From NCBI GenBank assembly GCA_036924285.1, contig JAYKYS010000019.1:3348001-3412000 (forward strand): a stretch of 64,000 nt of DNA, read 5' to 3'. The position numbers and the translations under genes were made by a program. The notes under the pieces were generated by a model, which did no database searches, was not told where the DNA came from, and was given only the letters and a program-made list of their open reading frames with translations. Each line of letters starts with the position of its first letter. Position 1 is the stretch's first letter. Of this stretch, positions 27,475-41,200 are shown piece after piece. The DNA comes from Asterella californica (lineage: Eukaryota; Streptophyta; Marchantiopsida; Marchantiales; Aytoniaceae).

Positions 27475-28440
27475 ATGCACATCGATGTGCAGCAGTTTGT
27501 CGCAAGATGTCTGATTTGTGATCAAGTACGAGCATCGTTTAATGCTCCTACTCCACAATTACACCCCTTATCGATTATGAGGTTGAGTTACCGTTGGAGT
27601 TTGGATTTTGTGAGATCCTTATCGTTGACTATACGTCACAACCAGTATGTGTTGGTGATGATGGAGCACTTCTCGAAGTGGATTGAGTTGGTGGCATTAC
27701 CAGACAATGCGAGTGAAGGGATAGCGTATGTGTGTTCTTAGATATAATGTTTAGTCGTTTTGGAGCACCAGCCAAAGTGCTGACGAACCAAGGTACAGAG
27801 CTTCTTGGTGAGTTTGAGACCTTGTGTGATTAGGTGCTGATTGATCATCGAGCTACATCTCGAGATAATCTTGAGACAGATGGTTTGGCGGAGAGGGTAG
27901 TTTAGACGATGAAGAGAGGATTGTGTAAGTATGGCTTGCTTGAAAGACTGAGATGTAATTACTATGGTTGGCTATGGACTACCATTTTAGCCGACAAGCG
28001 TCTTTGGTTTCCTTCTCACCGTAGTTTCTATTGTATGGTCGAGATCCAGATCTATTTTCGGTCATTCGTCGTTATTCTATTGAGGTGCTGAACCTTGATG
28101 ACTTAGATATGTGGGTGAGAGCATGTTCTTAATGAACCGAGACATTTTGGAGAGTTATGCCTATGGCTTTTGAGAATCTAGCGATTGCTCAGCATAGAGA
28201 CACATTACGATATGCGACTATTCGAGGAAGAGGTTTTCGACCACCAATTCGTAGGTTTCATCTTGATGATTATATATATCTACAGCAGACTGCATCGACG
28301 ACGTTGAATGTAATCGCAAGACGCACTATTTTACGAGTGCGTGAGGTGTTACTTTCTGGAGTACTCATGTTAGAAGGTCATGATGGTGTTGTTTGAAAAT
28401 ACCATGTGCGTAATTGCACGGCATGTCATATTCTCAACAT
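27475..28440 (+). pseudogene. Degenerate Ty3/gypsy integrase (element 2)
   Basis: The frame at 27475-27741 has the end of the zinc-binding region (CLICDQVRASF), the first catalytic Asp region (WSLDFV) and HFSKWIELVALPDN. After a frameshift the second catalytic Asp is replaced: the codons read V-L-T-N-Q-G near 27778-27795. A D-G-L-A-E-R segment follows at about 27880. The C-terminal tail at 28157-28396 is open and ends in the family phrase ILRVREVLLSGVLMLEGHDG. Confidence 0.8.
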
Positions 28441-28791
28441 CGAGGATACTGTTCACCAATCTTAGTAGTTGTACGCACGGGCTTGAGGTGTATGTTGTGT
28501 GGGTCTGTTGGTGGAGCAGCCCGTATGTTAGTGTGTGATGGTTGTTCGAGAGGTTGACATATATCGTGTTTGACTCAGTGTCATTTTTATTGGACGGTGG
28601 GTTAACCCTCGATGTATATAGTAGGAATAGTTGATTAGATCTGGACGTGGTATGGATTGCAGACAGATGATTAACGATGGGGTCATGTAGCACCGGACCT
28701 CCTGATCTTTGCACCCACGAAGATGTATATCACGTAGTTGAGATATGGGGCTATCTTGAGTTAGAATGACCTAATCTTCAATTAGGGGACG

Positions 28792-29252
28792 ATTGTGGTA
28801 CACTTGTGTATGTATATGACATCATCCATGTGTTATGTGTACGATGTATGTTGCGAAGCTATATGTATGTGCACGACAGCTATCACGCACGCACCTTGGC
28901 TAAGTTGACCGAGTGCATAGTGGCTAATCTCGATAGGGTCGTTAGTGCCGTTATGATGAGTTTTTACGCTAATCCACTAGGGGTACAAGTAGAGCTTGGA
29001 GGCTTTAGTTCTTCGAGTTGAATCTTTAAACTCCTAGGTATGGTGGATAGTCTTGGTGAGCACAATCTAGATTCTTTGATGCACATAGTGAATTTAGCTC
29101 GACTTTAGTGTTTGTTTAGTGCCGGTTGGCATGGTAGTGTGAGTACATGTCGTTTCTAATTGTGGTACACTTGTGTATGTGTATGACCTCGTCTATGTGT
29201 TATGTGTATGTGTGGTGCATCTCTGACAGCGATGTGTATACGCACGACATGG
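28792..29252 (+). repeat. Right LTR region of element 2 with duplicated block
   Basis: After a purine-rich AGGGGACGA tract comes ATTGTGGTACACTTGTGTATG (28792), then LTR sequence shared with 19425-19690. A second ATTGTGGTACACTTGTGTATG block follows at 29158. The AGGGGACGA tract could be the polypurine tract, which would put the LTR start at about 28793. Confidence 0.65.
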
Positions 29253-31099
29253 TAGAGTTCATTTTAAAATTCTTGTTGGTATTCTTATTCCGTTCGAGCA
29301 ATTAATTACATAGTTATGAACTTTGAAACAAGAAAAGCGATCAAAGTTGACATTAGATTATTGATTATGCGTCTATTGCTTAGACAATGATGCAATACAA
29401 TAAGTAACGAACACTGTAGAGAGAAGTTTCCACTTGCGACATGTCAATGAATGTTTTTCTAAAGATCAATGAGCTTAATGCATGTTGATGGACGTGTATT
29501 GATTGACATCCTTTTGCTACTAAGTAGACATTTTTGTTGATTTTTGTTCATATTGGACATAGTTTATCGGTTACATTGTCACACTGTGAATTGAAATTGA
29601 TCAATTACTTCATCTTTTCATTGCATATGATCAAATTTCTCATTGTTATTCTTGAAAACTTTGACCTTCTCTATCGAGTGTGATTGGGATCAAAGAGATC
29701 AAATCTACTAGTAAGTAACATGAATATCAATCAAGTTGTTATACTCAAATCAAGTTGTTTGTTTTATCAATGCGGATGATTTTAGATCGCAATGAGAAGA
29801 TTTTTTGAAAAATTGATCAACTACGACTAAATGTGTTGACTATATTTGACAATTTGAAGTCAGATATGAACACTTCTAGAGCCAACTGATTTCAAAGAAA
29901 TTTCTAAAGATCAATTAAACCTTGAGTATGACTACAAGTGCTATTTGTAATCTAGAATATCATATTTTATGGATTTATTTTCAAAAACTAAGAAATTTAA
30001 CCTTTATGCAAAAAATGATTATGGTGATTACGTCTTCGTCTCAATTTAGAATCTTAGAAATAAAAAATCAAATTAAAGTTATTCATTGGCTATACAAGTA
30101 GTGATTCTTCTCATAACAAACTACTTACTATTGACAAAGAAATCTTAAGATGAATATTTTAGAGTTTCTTGAAGCAAAAAATAATTTCTTTTTTCATACT
30201 CAAAAAACACTTAGGGCAAAATATATTTTATTTTATTATTATTTTCATGCTTTTATACTCATACTAGAGGTTTAACGAAAGAAAGTAATTCTCATGCTTT
30301 TTCCAAAGATTTTTGAAGTTTATAACTAGTTTGGTTAACTTTGTATCAAGCTATGCATTGGCGGTGTTTGCATTAGACTTAGATTTTAGCAAGATTGCAT
30401 ACTATGCTCTTGTCATAATATTCTGTTCAAAGAAAGAAAAAGAAAAGATACATAAAAAGGACTGTTTGCATTTCAAGAAAGTTTTGTTGTAGTGGTTGTT
30501 TTTCTCCTCGAGAAATTTATTACTTCTTTTGTTACTAGATCATCATAAACGATTAGTGATATAAATTGAAGTGAACATTTATCACGAAGATAGCAAATAT
30601 TATCATGGAATAGATAAAATATTTAGATGAATGATTTTTCTTTAGGGTAGGATCATGAACAATATTATAAGTTTGTTGAGATGAAACTAAATCAACTTGT
30701 CGTGAAGCTAATACATTGGTAATATATTTATATTTCAATCTAAACTAATTCATATAAATTATAAGTTTTTATTATTTATCCTTAGTAGAATAAATACAAA
30801 TTCTGATATTTCTAAAAGAAATCTTATATATATATAGATAGATAGATATATACAGATATCTATCTTACATATAAAAAAGTAAGACGAGTAAAGTTTAAAC
30901 ACAAACTAAATTCTTATCGACTGTAAACTAAGAGTTCTCCTAGATTTAGGTTATATATATCTATATACTGTTCACGAACTGAGCATTTTTATCAACTTAT
31001 AAAAGTATATCAGTATACAAGATTATCGATATTCTGTTAGTACTATTACATGAACATTTAATGTCCCATAATATCTCTAGATAACCTGATTAAGCACCC
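29253..31099. other. Gene-free AT-rich DNA
   Basis: Strongly AT-rich with many stops in all frames and no recognisable motif. A short TAGA/TATA microsatellite with an inverted partner lies near 30826-30868 (GATAGATAGATATATA and AGATATCTATCT). Confidence 0.5.
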
Positions 31100-33724
31100 C
31101 ACATCACTCCTACTGCGTGTACCAGTTGTATTATTGAACATATCCCTGAAGAAACAACTTCCTCCTCAGGTCAACCATTCTCACCTCTGTACAGGGCCGC
31201 TATACAATCTGCGCTGGGCGTATCGTACAACCTCCGTGTACTGTTCCTCTAGCAACAGACCATCGCCGAGAAACCTGGATGATGACCTCGGAGAAGTCTG
31301 CGGTACTAGCGAGTGTTCAAACACTCTAACTTCCTGCATCCGACTCCTCCAGGAAGCGCTCAGACAAGAAGAGATCCGGAAAATATAGGCTGGTGGAGAC
31401 ATGGGAGTGTTCATTATCAGCCGCACATCCATGAGATTATTAGAGCCGGTATAACAAAGCGTTATTGCGTTTCATTTGTTCTTTTACAGTGCAACAGCCT
31501 CCAAGATCGATAAACCAAACCCAGTGTAAAACCATGAAAGCAAAATACCGCCAAGGAAATCTTACAACTGACCTGAACTCTGAAACTGATCGAAAGGGCA
31601 GAATTCAGAGCAAGAACTCCTGAGAGAAAACTGACTGGCCAGAGATAAACTCGCCAGAAAAGTAGGCAGCTACCGGACGCTCGTTACTTGATCGTAGAAG
31701 GTCGGAGGTCGCGCAAAACGACAGTAGGCCCAATGAGAGATTTAGATGACCCAGGTCAATCATTGAGATTCTAATAAACGATTGAGGCCGTCAGGCAAAG
31801 CAGCAAGAACACCAATGCTCTACTCTGAAGCGGAACAATGATATCTTGTGGTTCTGTGGAAAGATCAGCTAGAGATTTGCTTGAACCAGATAACTTTACG
31901 TTTATAATCATTAAAAGGTCGTATGACCGTACATAACTGCGGCCCGATATGGATATCAACAGATGGCTAGCAGTTATCGCTACGGAGTAAGAGCGGTGTG
32001 GACCTATCATGTCGGGAAGCTTAACACAACAAATGTATGGTGCCAGCGAACTCCAGGTCTGAGCGTCAACTTCATCAGCTCCCGTGGCTTTCACTGGGTA
32101 GATAAGCATCTTCGCCCTGCAGAGTGGCAGAACGAGGAAACAATGTGTAAAGTGCATCAAGAGCGAGTTATCTAGAAAATGCTTAAGACTAAAAAGTATG
32201 AAGCAGTATGCATCATTTAAAGAAGCAACCAGGAAGTAGTCGAGCAATCATGCAGCCAGGTGGTAAACCCTGAAGAAAGTTAGGCAATTTTCTGAACACA
32301 AGACAGTCACACAGCTGTAGGTAGTGAGTAGGTGTACACTCCAATACCTAACTACCACCAATTACACTCAGAGCATGCAGGTAAAACACACTTCCCACTG
32401 CGTGCACCTCAACCTGGTCAGGGAGGTTAGGGTATAGATGAGTAGGAAAAGTGATCAAACGAAGTTAAGGACTTTTCCAACTCCACAGGGCCTTGTCGGT
32501 ACAGGAGATTCAGTTCAGTTCCAGGAACATCTGATTAAAACATTTATACTAAAAGCTTCCGTTTAAGAATTTTAAGGACACAAAAACGTGCAAAACGTAC
32601 GGCAGGTGAGAAGGATAAATGATGCATCTCGCACTCTTGAGACGTAACACTCAAAATAGCACACTTGAGGCCAATCAGGCCCTGAAACAGGACCCTGAAG
32701 GATATGATAAACATGACGAGGCATCTGGCAGCAGTATACCCAAGCATCCGCGCTCCAGCTCGATCTTCAGGATACTGAGCTGATTAGGGCCAACAGTTCA
32801 GAAGTCAGTGTATTCCTTATCCTGCTCCTGAACGAGGAACGGACGAACGTACTCCCATATTTCCCTTCAATGAACGTAGGTCGCGTACAGAAACACCACC
32901 AATGCAGAATACGCCAATTTAGCATGGGGCAAAAGAGAGTCCAAAAATATTGTTGGCGAGCCTGATTCTGCCTTATTAACTAGTCTCAATACCAAATCAA
33001 ATGGCATCGAGTAGCATCAAACAACAAACGGAACATGTGCTCAAGTAAAGATCCACCCGCAGAGGAAGTCGACAAGAACGGCAGTTTCCCACCCCTTCCC
33101 GCCATCGAGCAGCATGCCCTTTGAGTTGAATTCGACACCATACAAGGTGAGGACTGATACTTGTCTGTGCTCCGGAGTGATCATATACAGGTTAAACCGA
33201 GACAAGTTGATACAGATCAGGTCAGTCGATACAGAAGGTTAATGGGTTTTGCCCTGTGCAACAAAAACATCAGGAAAGTGACATACTGGAAACGGCCCCA
33301 AACAGGCAGAAATCTCGTACATCCATTAAGCAGTCAGCCATATCCTCGATGAATACTGAGGTAGTTCGAGCATGAAATAAAGCGAACAACCTAGCAAATA
33401 TGCAGTCCAATGGTTCTCACACCCAGAAACGTCCGCTGCTAGTGCCAGAGGTAGATCTACCTGAAGAGAACACGAGCGCGGAATATAAAGTACAGCACAA
33501 AAGAGACATATATTCGTACATCGATAATGGAAAATTTTGTCAAGGACCACGCTCTAGCAATTAGGTAGCACGCAAATAACCCGGCGAAGTACATCGTAAG
33601 TAGCAAACAGCACGAAAGAGACATGACAGAAAATCAGGGTAGAAGTTTCACATGTTCGACTACATGAAACAAAATCTTGGTCTATGGTTGATAAACGGCA
33701 TATGTACGTACACACAGTGGATGC
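31100..33724. other. GC-balanced unassigned DNA, possibly 3' region of the CW gene or an unrecognised gene
   Basis: Base composition rises to genic levels at about 31100 and stays there up to the CW gene. Short open frames exist on both strands (for example minus 31181-31432 and minus 31771-32247, 158 aa), but I recognise no domain and can build no spliced model. The stretch may be a long 3' UTR or introns of the CW gene, or decayed genic DNA. Confidence 0.35.
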
Positions 33725-34050
33725 GAGAAGCTACCCATATCTTTGTGAAAACCTGGAATGATGGACATGATGCAGGACATGATGGAGATACGCAGAGGAA
33801 AGGAGAGCTGGAATCTCAAAAAGCATTTATTTGTGAACAACAATCTGTACACTTTATGATGCAGGGTGCCGAGAAGCTACCCATATCTTTGTCAAAACCT
33901 GGAATGATGGACATGATGCGGGACATGATGGAGATACAAAGAAAAAAAGGAGAGCCGGAATCTCAAAAAAAACATTTACTTGTGAACAACAATCTGTACA
34001 CTTTATGATGCAGGGTGCCGAGAAGCTACCCATATCTTTGTCAAAACCTG
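33725..34050. repeat. Tandem repeat of ~147 bp, 2.2 copies, downstream of the CW gene
   Basis: Units begin GAGAAGCTACCCATATCTTTG at 33725, 33871 and 34020, giving periods of 146 and 149 bases. Each unit holds the inner repeat GGACATGATG. The first two copies are about 90 percent alike by eye and the third is partial. If the CW transcript has a long 3' UTR, this repeat would lie in it. Confidence 0.9.
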
Positions 34051-35263
34051 AGATGACAATAGATATGCATGGGGCAACCAAAAGTGCAAAAGTAAGTTAA
34101 GCAGTCCCCGCATCTTCACCCCCCTCTACCTGAATAAAGAATGGAAATCATGGGGCATCCGTATAACCAAAGTTCCACCATCTTTCTCAACTAATATTGA
34201 TATGCTGGAAGCACAACCCGTAGCTGGTTCGTGCTTAAACCAGTTACAACAAATCTATCAAGCTAGATTCTCCAGCATCCTGCGTCAAGACCGCCCCGAG
34301 CTTCTTGGTTGTGTTTCCAGCACCTCGGTCGATAGGTGCCATGGTCGTCTTTAAGTTTACTGGCAACAGGTCCAAGCACGTCTATGTATACAGTCGTGCA
34401 TCGGGTTGCGTGATACGCAACCAGCAGAATGCACCATCGTGCAACTTGGTCCCATGGTCCGGGAAAGCTGTGTAGACAGTGCTCTAAGTGTGTCCTTCGC
34501 TTTCTGCGGGGTACTCAAGGGAGTAGCGCCCTCAGAGAAATACACCGAACCAAAACAAAGCACCATCTCGCAGTCCGAGGAGGCAGGTCACAAACCTCTC
34601 CGAAACCCAACCCAGGAGACGCACCCGCTTGCAGACCGAAAGGGCTGGTGCTATGCCCTTGAAAACACATTGCTGGAACAATTTGGAGTACTCAAAAGCG
34701 CCGACGTTACATGGTAATGGAAACCTGCTGTCGTTCACCTTCAGGCAAATTGTCTGCTCCACGGGAATGGTGATACAGCACCCTCTCTTATATACACCCG
34801 AACTAGAGCACCATAATGCAAAATTGAGCCAAGAGTAGCTTGCTTCCGGCTGCTAATCCAGGTAGCATCATCCTCAAAACGTTGGTGTAGTGATCCAGAT
34901 CCCATAAGCCTGAATTCAATGCAAACCAAAGAAAGCGCCTCCTTGCATTTAAAACAGGTAGGTTCTCCTGATTGGTACAGCTCGCATAAGTTTCCTATCC
35001 TGCCGCTGGTCCATCCAAGCTGCGGTACCGAAACTGGTTGCTGGCAAACTACTCATGGTAGAGTGCAAGGTAACTGACCAAGGACTATTTTCACTTTGGT
35101 TGGGTGTCATGGTACAAAGGAAATATGAGAAGCAACGAAGTAATGTCAAGGGGTTGAATAGGCATGCAGGGTTGAAACTCAAGCGGCATATTCTGACATC
35201 CTTCATACCCTTGGTTTTATTTGTCAAAAGATGTAAGGGAAAGCCAATCAACCCCAATATCCT

Positions 35264-38200
35264 CTAGTGACCAATAGCATCTAAAGCTACGCGCACCTGC
35301 TTGACCAGTGCGTCCATATCATCTAACAACCCAATTTCTCCTACTCTCCTTATTGCGAGAATGGTCTCCTGTCGAGTATCATCTCCTGCACACTCTGCTT
35401 CATAGGCAGCTGTGGCTACCCTTGCCTTGTTCCAAGACTCCAGCATCCGAAATACATCTGCTGACTGCACAGAAACAAAACGAACAATCGGAGTCTTGAA
35501 CTGTTATTCTAGGTGTGAATAGTTGTTTCCCATCTTACACACGGTCGACTGTGTTAGGACAAGAGCAATGAAGGGCGGGATATGAAAATATGTCCAGTAC
35601 AGCTTTATTTCATTAAAAGCAACCGACTGTCATGAATAAAAACTTCACGATACAAACAGTCCGCACTTGTAATGCACTCTCAGGGGCGATACCACACTAG
35701 CAGTTGAATTACTGATAACATGAGATCAATCCGCCTTGAAACCTTAGAGATGCATCCAACACGAGTCAAGTCATACATGGTTTCAAGAAAAGGTACGAAG
35801 TTCAGTCAGAGTACCAGTCCTTCTAAAAAATAGCACCTGCATATCCAGCTATGCACACCCCTCCTTCCAGCCACATATCACATGATTCCCTAGGTAAACT
35901 TCTATATTATACATTAAAACAGCGAGAAGATGATGGGATAAATCTGCCTTTACATTTGACAGCAGTCGTTGATAATTGGAGTGAAGTCTAATCGGTAAAA
36001 CTTCAATGGTACCCGCTGAAGTTCCGGGAAGAGGGGACAACGCAGTTCCTTTCAAAGCTAGTTTCTCGTTAAGCGCAGCATGATTGTTGAGGTTATCCAC
36101 GTCTGATGCAGAGGATGAAGAAGGAGATTCCCCTGCAGCAACCGGATTTTTTCTTTGTCAATACAGGTTCACACTCATGCAAAACATATATTCATACGTC
36201 ATGCAAAACATATGTATGGAACACATAATCCTTGAGAAAATGGAAGTGAGTCGGAAACAAATCGAAGTAAACGTATACACTAAAACCAATCCCAAAAAGG
36301 AGACAAGCCACAAAAAAATTTAATGGACCAAAAGAGACAAGACACAACCGGTTGCCTCTAGAGGGGCACAATGGTAGTCCGCTTACCAATGAGTGGAGCA
36401 CCCGGCTGCGAAGAACCTGGCTTATCCGAAGCACGACTGGGCTGTGGAACGGAAGCCAGACCCGTAGGCGGTGTTTGGACTGCAGCAACTTGACTCCCAA
36501 GGGCCGTTGAGGATTTGACGGCATGTTGTAGCTCCACGCAATCTTTATTGATATCCTTAGATTTGAACATCAAAACTCTCATCCGCGCAACTGCAGCGAC
36601 CATATAAGACAATGCGGCTGCAGCATGGTCCTTATTTTTCTCAAATGCTGAGGAGCAATAACTGCGAACAGTGTAACATTACCGCGCTTAAGCATCAATT
36701 CTAGACAAAGAAGAGTTTGGAAAGGCCGTTAGGCTACAGCAGGTAGTTAACAAAACAAAAGTCAATGACTAACCAGATACCATGAACACGACACCGAACG
36801 GAATGTCAGATAATAATGGATTTTACACTCTACAATTCAATATCTCAAACGAAAAAAATTTGAGTTCGAGATTATGATCATGAAGGACCTACTCGCAAAG
36901 ATTTGCCGTGTCAAGGTATATCCTAAAAATCACCGAGGAATCACCCGGCCTCTCGTTCGCGGCCTCTTGGTGATGTGCACCCTCCAGAAACTTTAATCCT
37001 GCTTGCAAATACATATTCGTGCTTGCGTCTTCCATCCCGGTAAGGTTCTGAACGATCAAACCGGGAAATAACGATCAGATAACAACTCGTTACAACATAT
37101 GTTAAATCTCCAACCAGTTCTACAACGCTTAATAACTACTAAATGTCATGTGAAAGCGCAAACCTTGATACGGTCCGCAGAGTGCTTCAAAGATTTCGCT
37201 TCCTTCGTCAGAGATGTCGAAAGAGCAGCATGGTTGGTTTTCTTGGTTGGACTGCCAGATCCTCCCTCACTTCCCCTGGCAATGTGCCCGGGATTAGAAG
37301 TATGACCCACCTCTGCTGCAGTGCGTAGTAGGTAACTCCCTTCAGCACCATTCTTAGGGTCTTTCCCTTGTTTAGCACTCTCGTCCACATGTCTGGTATC
37401 AGTAGCTGGACTGCTACCTCTCTTTCGTGCCCCCGGTGGTGGTCCTTCGGGCCTAGTTTTACCATTCCCACCTAGTGATGCACTTAAAGGCTCTGTACCA
37501 GACCTCAAAGCAGCACCTTCCACCTCCTTTCTCCCAACGGACCCCGCTCCTGCCCTTTCTCCGTTCCTGTCTGAAGTCGGGTTCATTCGAGACTTCGAAT
37601 CCTTCTGAGGTGTGGATTCATTCGTATCGTACCTATGAGAAGAGCCATCTCTCTGAACACCTTGAACTGGCTCATGCTCATCATGGCATGGTTCATCCTT
37701 TGTATTGTCATCCAGATGCTTGGACCTGCTGACGACATTAACCTTGTCGGCAAAGCCATCCTCAGCTCTTTCTCTTCCCTCTCTACTAGTGTCTCTACCT
37801 GGTCTGGAGTCCTCGCGCCAGTTGATGCCACCCTGCTTGTCCAGCCGACTCTCACGAGAAGATGGTCTTCCACTCCAGTCCTCGCGTCCATGGACACTTC
37901 TTTCTCTGGTACTTCGCTCCTCTTTGGTGTCTCCTCCCCTGGGCCTCTCCCTATCACGGTCCCTATCTCTATCCCGGAATCTATCTTCGCCTCTTCGGTC
38001 GTATCTATCATCTCTCTCTCGGTGCCGCTCTTCCCGATGTCGGTCATAACTTCCACCTCGATCTCCATTCCCAAAACGGCTAGCACTGCCGGCTCTCCGC
38101 TCCCTACTTCCACCCTCCTCCCAGTGGCGGTCGTCATCCCTGCCGGGACCCCGACTTTTCCCATCATACTTGCGGAAATCCGCGGCACCTTCTCGACTAT

Positions 38201-41200
38201 TACTCCGGACGTACCTATCCCGCCCACTGCTCATATCTCTGTTGTTATTGCCATCTCTTCCAGAACCTCTAGCGTCTCGCTCGTGCTCGGGTGTGTGCAA
38301 CCCTCTGTCATCCCAACCTCGACTAGTCTGTCGCGCTTGACCATCTCGGTCACTTTGTGTATCTGGCTCGTCCGCCGATCTCTTAGGGCTAGGAGAAACT
38401 GGACTCTGTTTATTACTAGTAGGGTGACTATCCGCTGTGTTAGTATGATCATTAGTCTCTATAGAGTCAACGACCCTCCTTGCTCCAGCTTCGGTTTCTG
38501 CCTTTAAAGACCTTAGTGGCGAGGAAGAAACTGTGGATTCAATTGCCGAAGGTCCCTTCGATCCACTAGCGGAAGACCCGCGGGAAAACGATGGCTTCGA
38601 GGAGCTTGCTGTTGATGGTGACTGGGACCTTGACCTTCGACCTCTTTTCTCATCTTGATGTTGGTCTTGAGAATAACGGTCTACTACTGGCGCAGGACTG
38701 TGACCAAGAGGGCTATGATCAGCCCTGTCCCCGACAGAACCTTGCACGTAAGTTCGTGCAATTCCTGACACTTCATCAAACAACCTTTTGTCCCTGTAGT
38801 CTCCATCTGGTCTCCCCCCATCGTCCCAATCCCGCTGTGATTTGGGAGATAATCCAGTCTCAAAGTCCCTTGCCGACTCAAGATCTTTGGAAAGCATTCT
38901 TCTTTTCTCATTGTGGTGCCCAGATTCACCTTCTTCTTTGACCCGCTTCTTCCCATCTGAGTAACCATTTCTTCCTCTATTGTCCACTCTCCGGTTCGTT
39001 TCATTCTCTTTCAAGCTTTTTCTATAGTCATCCCTGCGGTGCTTGTCTTCGTCGCTGTCACTGCTTTCATGTTTATCAACGTATTCTGGCTTGCACCTTA
39101 TGTTAGCAGCTCTCTGCGTCTCCTTCCTCTTTCTATCGTCTGCCTTCACATTAAGTCTGTCGTCCTTCTTTTTCGGCTCCTTGTTGCCACTCAACGTGAC
39201 CTTCACCTTTTTAGGAGCCTGAGCCGGCAAACTACTTCTGCCGGCGTTTCTGCTGCTAATCCCAGCATCATCGCTGCCGTAGTGAAGAGAATGGGTATTC
39301 TCGTCACTGCTTTGACCCTTAGACTGAACGAGTATTTCTGCCCCAATTTTCCTCCCCAATGAATCAGCCCCCTTCGACTTCTTGACAACATGAGTCTCCT
39401 CGTTGTCTTGACTCAGCTCTGTTGTTTTCTTCCTCTTTACACCTCCTGGGACTTTATTACGTTCGTCCTCACGCACAGCCTGTTTCTGGGGTCGCGTATC
39501 CTCGCCTGTGCGTAAAGGCCAGATATTATTCACTAATTAACCAGATTACCCATAGTATATTACGCAGCCACTACCAAATATCTTCACCAAATTTCAAATC
39601 AGATTGACCACGAAGGAACAAAGAAGCCATTGACTGTAACCCTTCTCCTCCTTTATATCAAGTCCCAACACGCACATCTCTCATCCGAGCACACCGAACC
39701 ATGCCAAAACTGCTTGTCAGTAAGATGTCTTCGGCAACATACATAGAACATGGATCATACCTTCATTCGCCCGCATTCGTTTTAACTTCTCCTTCTCCTT
39801 GAACTTCTGCTTATCGGCCATCACCCTCTGATAGCCAACGTCTTCGTTGGGTGGTGGTAGTCCTCGTTCGGGAGGCTGTACAACATCACTCAAATTCTTA
39901 TTCTTGATCGAGCCCACGTCCACTTTCTTCACTACGGGTGTCGAAATCTTTGGAGTAGTTCCTCCAACCTTCTTAGCCACTCCTTTCTTACTACTTGGTT
40001 TGTGCGCTTTAGATGGTTTTGGCTCCAGATGTTGTATTTCGGGTGCTGGATCGACAGGTGGAAGGGGGGCTGGCAACAATGGAGCTAGTGGCAGCCCAGG
40101 CAATCCAGCAGCGGGTACGGTGTTAGGGTTTTGCAAACCAAGGTAGTTGTAAACAGCCGCTGTAGTGGTCTCCTCAGTGTACTTGCAGTTGTTCAAACCA
40201 GGCCTGCATGTGACAGTTACGCATTCTTAGAACTAAGGTAAGCACGGTAACTCAAGACCACGAACAAGGAGGTCACAAACACACTGGCTTTACTCATGAC
40301 AGGCACTTCTTTAAAAAGTGTTGGGGGAGATCAAAACAATATCTCAAGAGGACCAGATTGACTGTGACATGAAAGTTAGAACTACTCCACAGCGAGCTTC
40401 TCGTGGAGTACCTTTTTAATCACGCAGCAACAAAAGTAGACGTGCTAGCAGACAAGTCTTGCCAGAAGGAAATCAGAAGGTGACTGCCATGGACAACTTA
40501 TTAGCCCTAAACCACCGCGTACAGTTGAAGCCTCTTCAGTGTAAGCTCTATCCACCACTCTATCCACGAATATCTCATGCTAATGTGCTTCAGTACGATC
40601 TCATTTTTCACATCGGTAGAACAGAAGTCCCAACTCCGTTACCTGAGGTAGTCGTAAAACCTGTAAATTTCAATACGACGAGTGCAAGCTCGAATACTTA
40701 CAGCCACGTCATCGCCCGACATTGCCAATTCTCTGGCAAACCGTTCACGTTGATTCCTGGTACGCAGAGACGCCATTGCCCACACTTCGTGCACTCCACC
40801 CAATTATCCAATACAATCTGCGGGGCACCAACTACAGCTCCAGTGACGTCCAAATTAGAGGTACCCACTGCTGGTGGATACAGAGCCTGTGGAACAGGAG
40901 CTTGAAGCCCATTAAGATCACCTACTACGGTTACAGGATCCTTGTAAACTCCTTTTTCCTTCTCGCCGTCCTTGGAATGTGATCTTGTGGGTTCCTTGAG
41001 AGCCTTCTTATTCACCTTCTTTCCCGCTTTTACGACATCCTTCAAGTAATCCAAGTTCTCGCGCGGCCCAGGCCTCACATGGTCTTTGGAAGGAGGCAAG
41101 TCCTTCATGGTTACCTTGAACGACTCCTTCGGACCCTCTTTACCCACTTCTACTGAAACCTTCGGGACCAACTCCTTTTTATCAATTTCCTTCTTGCCCT

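Larger units (their letters stand above)
19425..29252 (+). mobile_element. Ty3/gypsy element 2, near full length but degenerate
   Basis: Between LTR-like ends the plus strand shows, in order, a gag region (about 21480-22540), a zinc-knuckle region (about 22260-22420), an aspartic protease (about 23200-23560), reverse transcriptase (about 25275-26090), RNase H start (26205-26400) and integrase (27475-28440). This is the gag-pro-RT-RH-IN order of Ty3/gypsy. Every domain is broken by stops and frameshifts, many at positions where C-to-T or G-to-A change explains them. A separate TG...CA block of about 347 bases interrupts it at about 26717-27063. Confidence 0.85.

Noticed and set aside
34406..34717. 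103-codon plus-strand frame downstream of the CW gene
   Set aside because: No domain, no splice context, opposite frames also open. Probably chance in GC-balanced, likely untranslated DNA.
37635..38507. Long plus-strand open frame (290 codons) and a 214-codon minus frame (37583-38227)
   Set aside because: Both overlap CW exon 7 in other frames and are produced by its repetitive Arg/Asp/Ser codons. The CW frame has continuous phase with ten other exons and family similarity; these do not.
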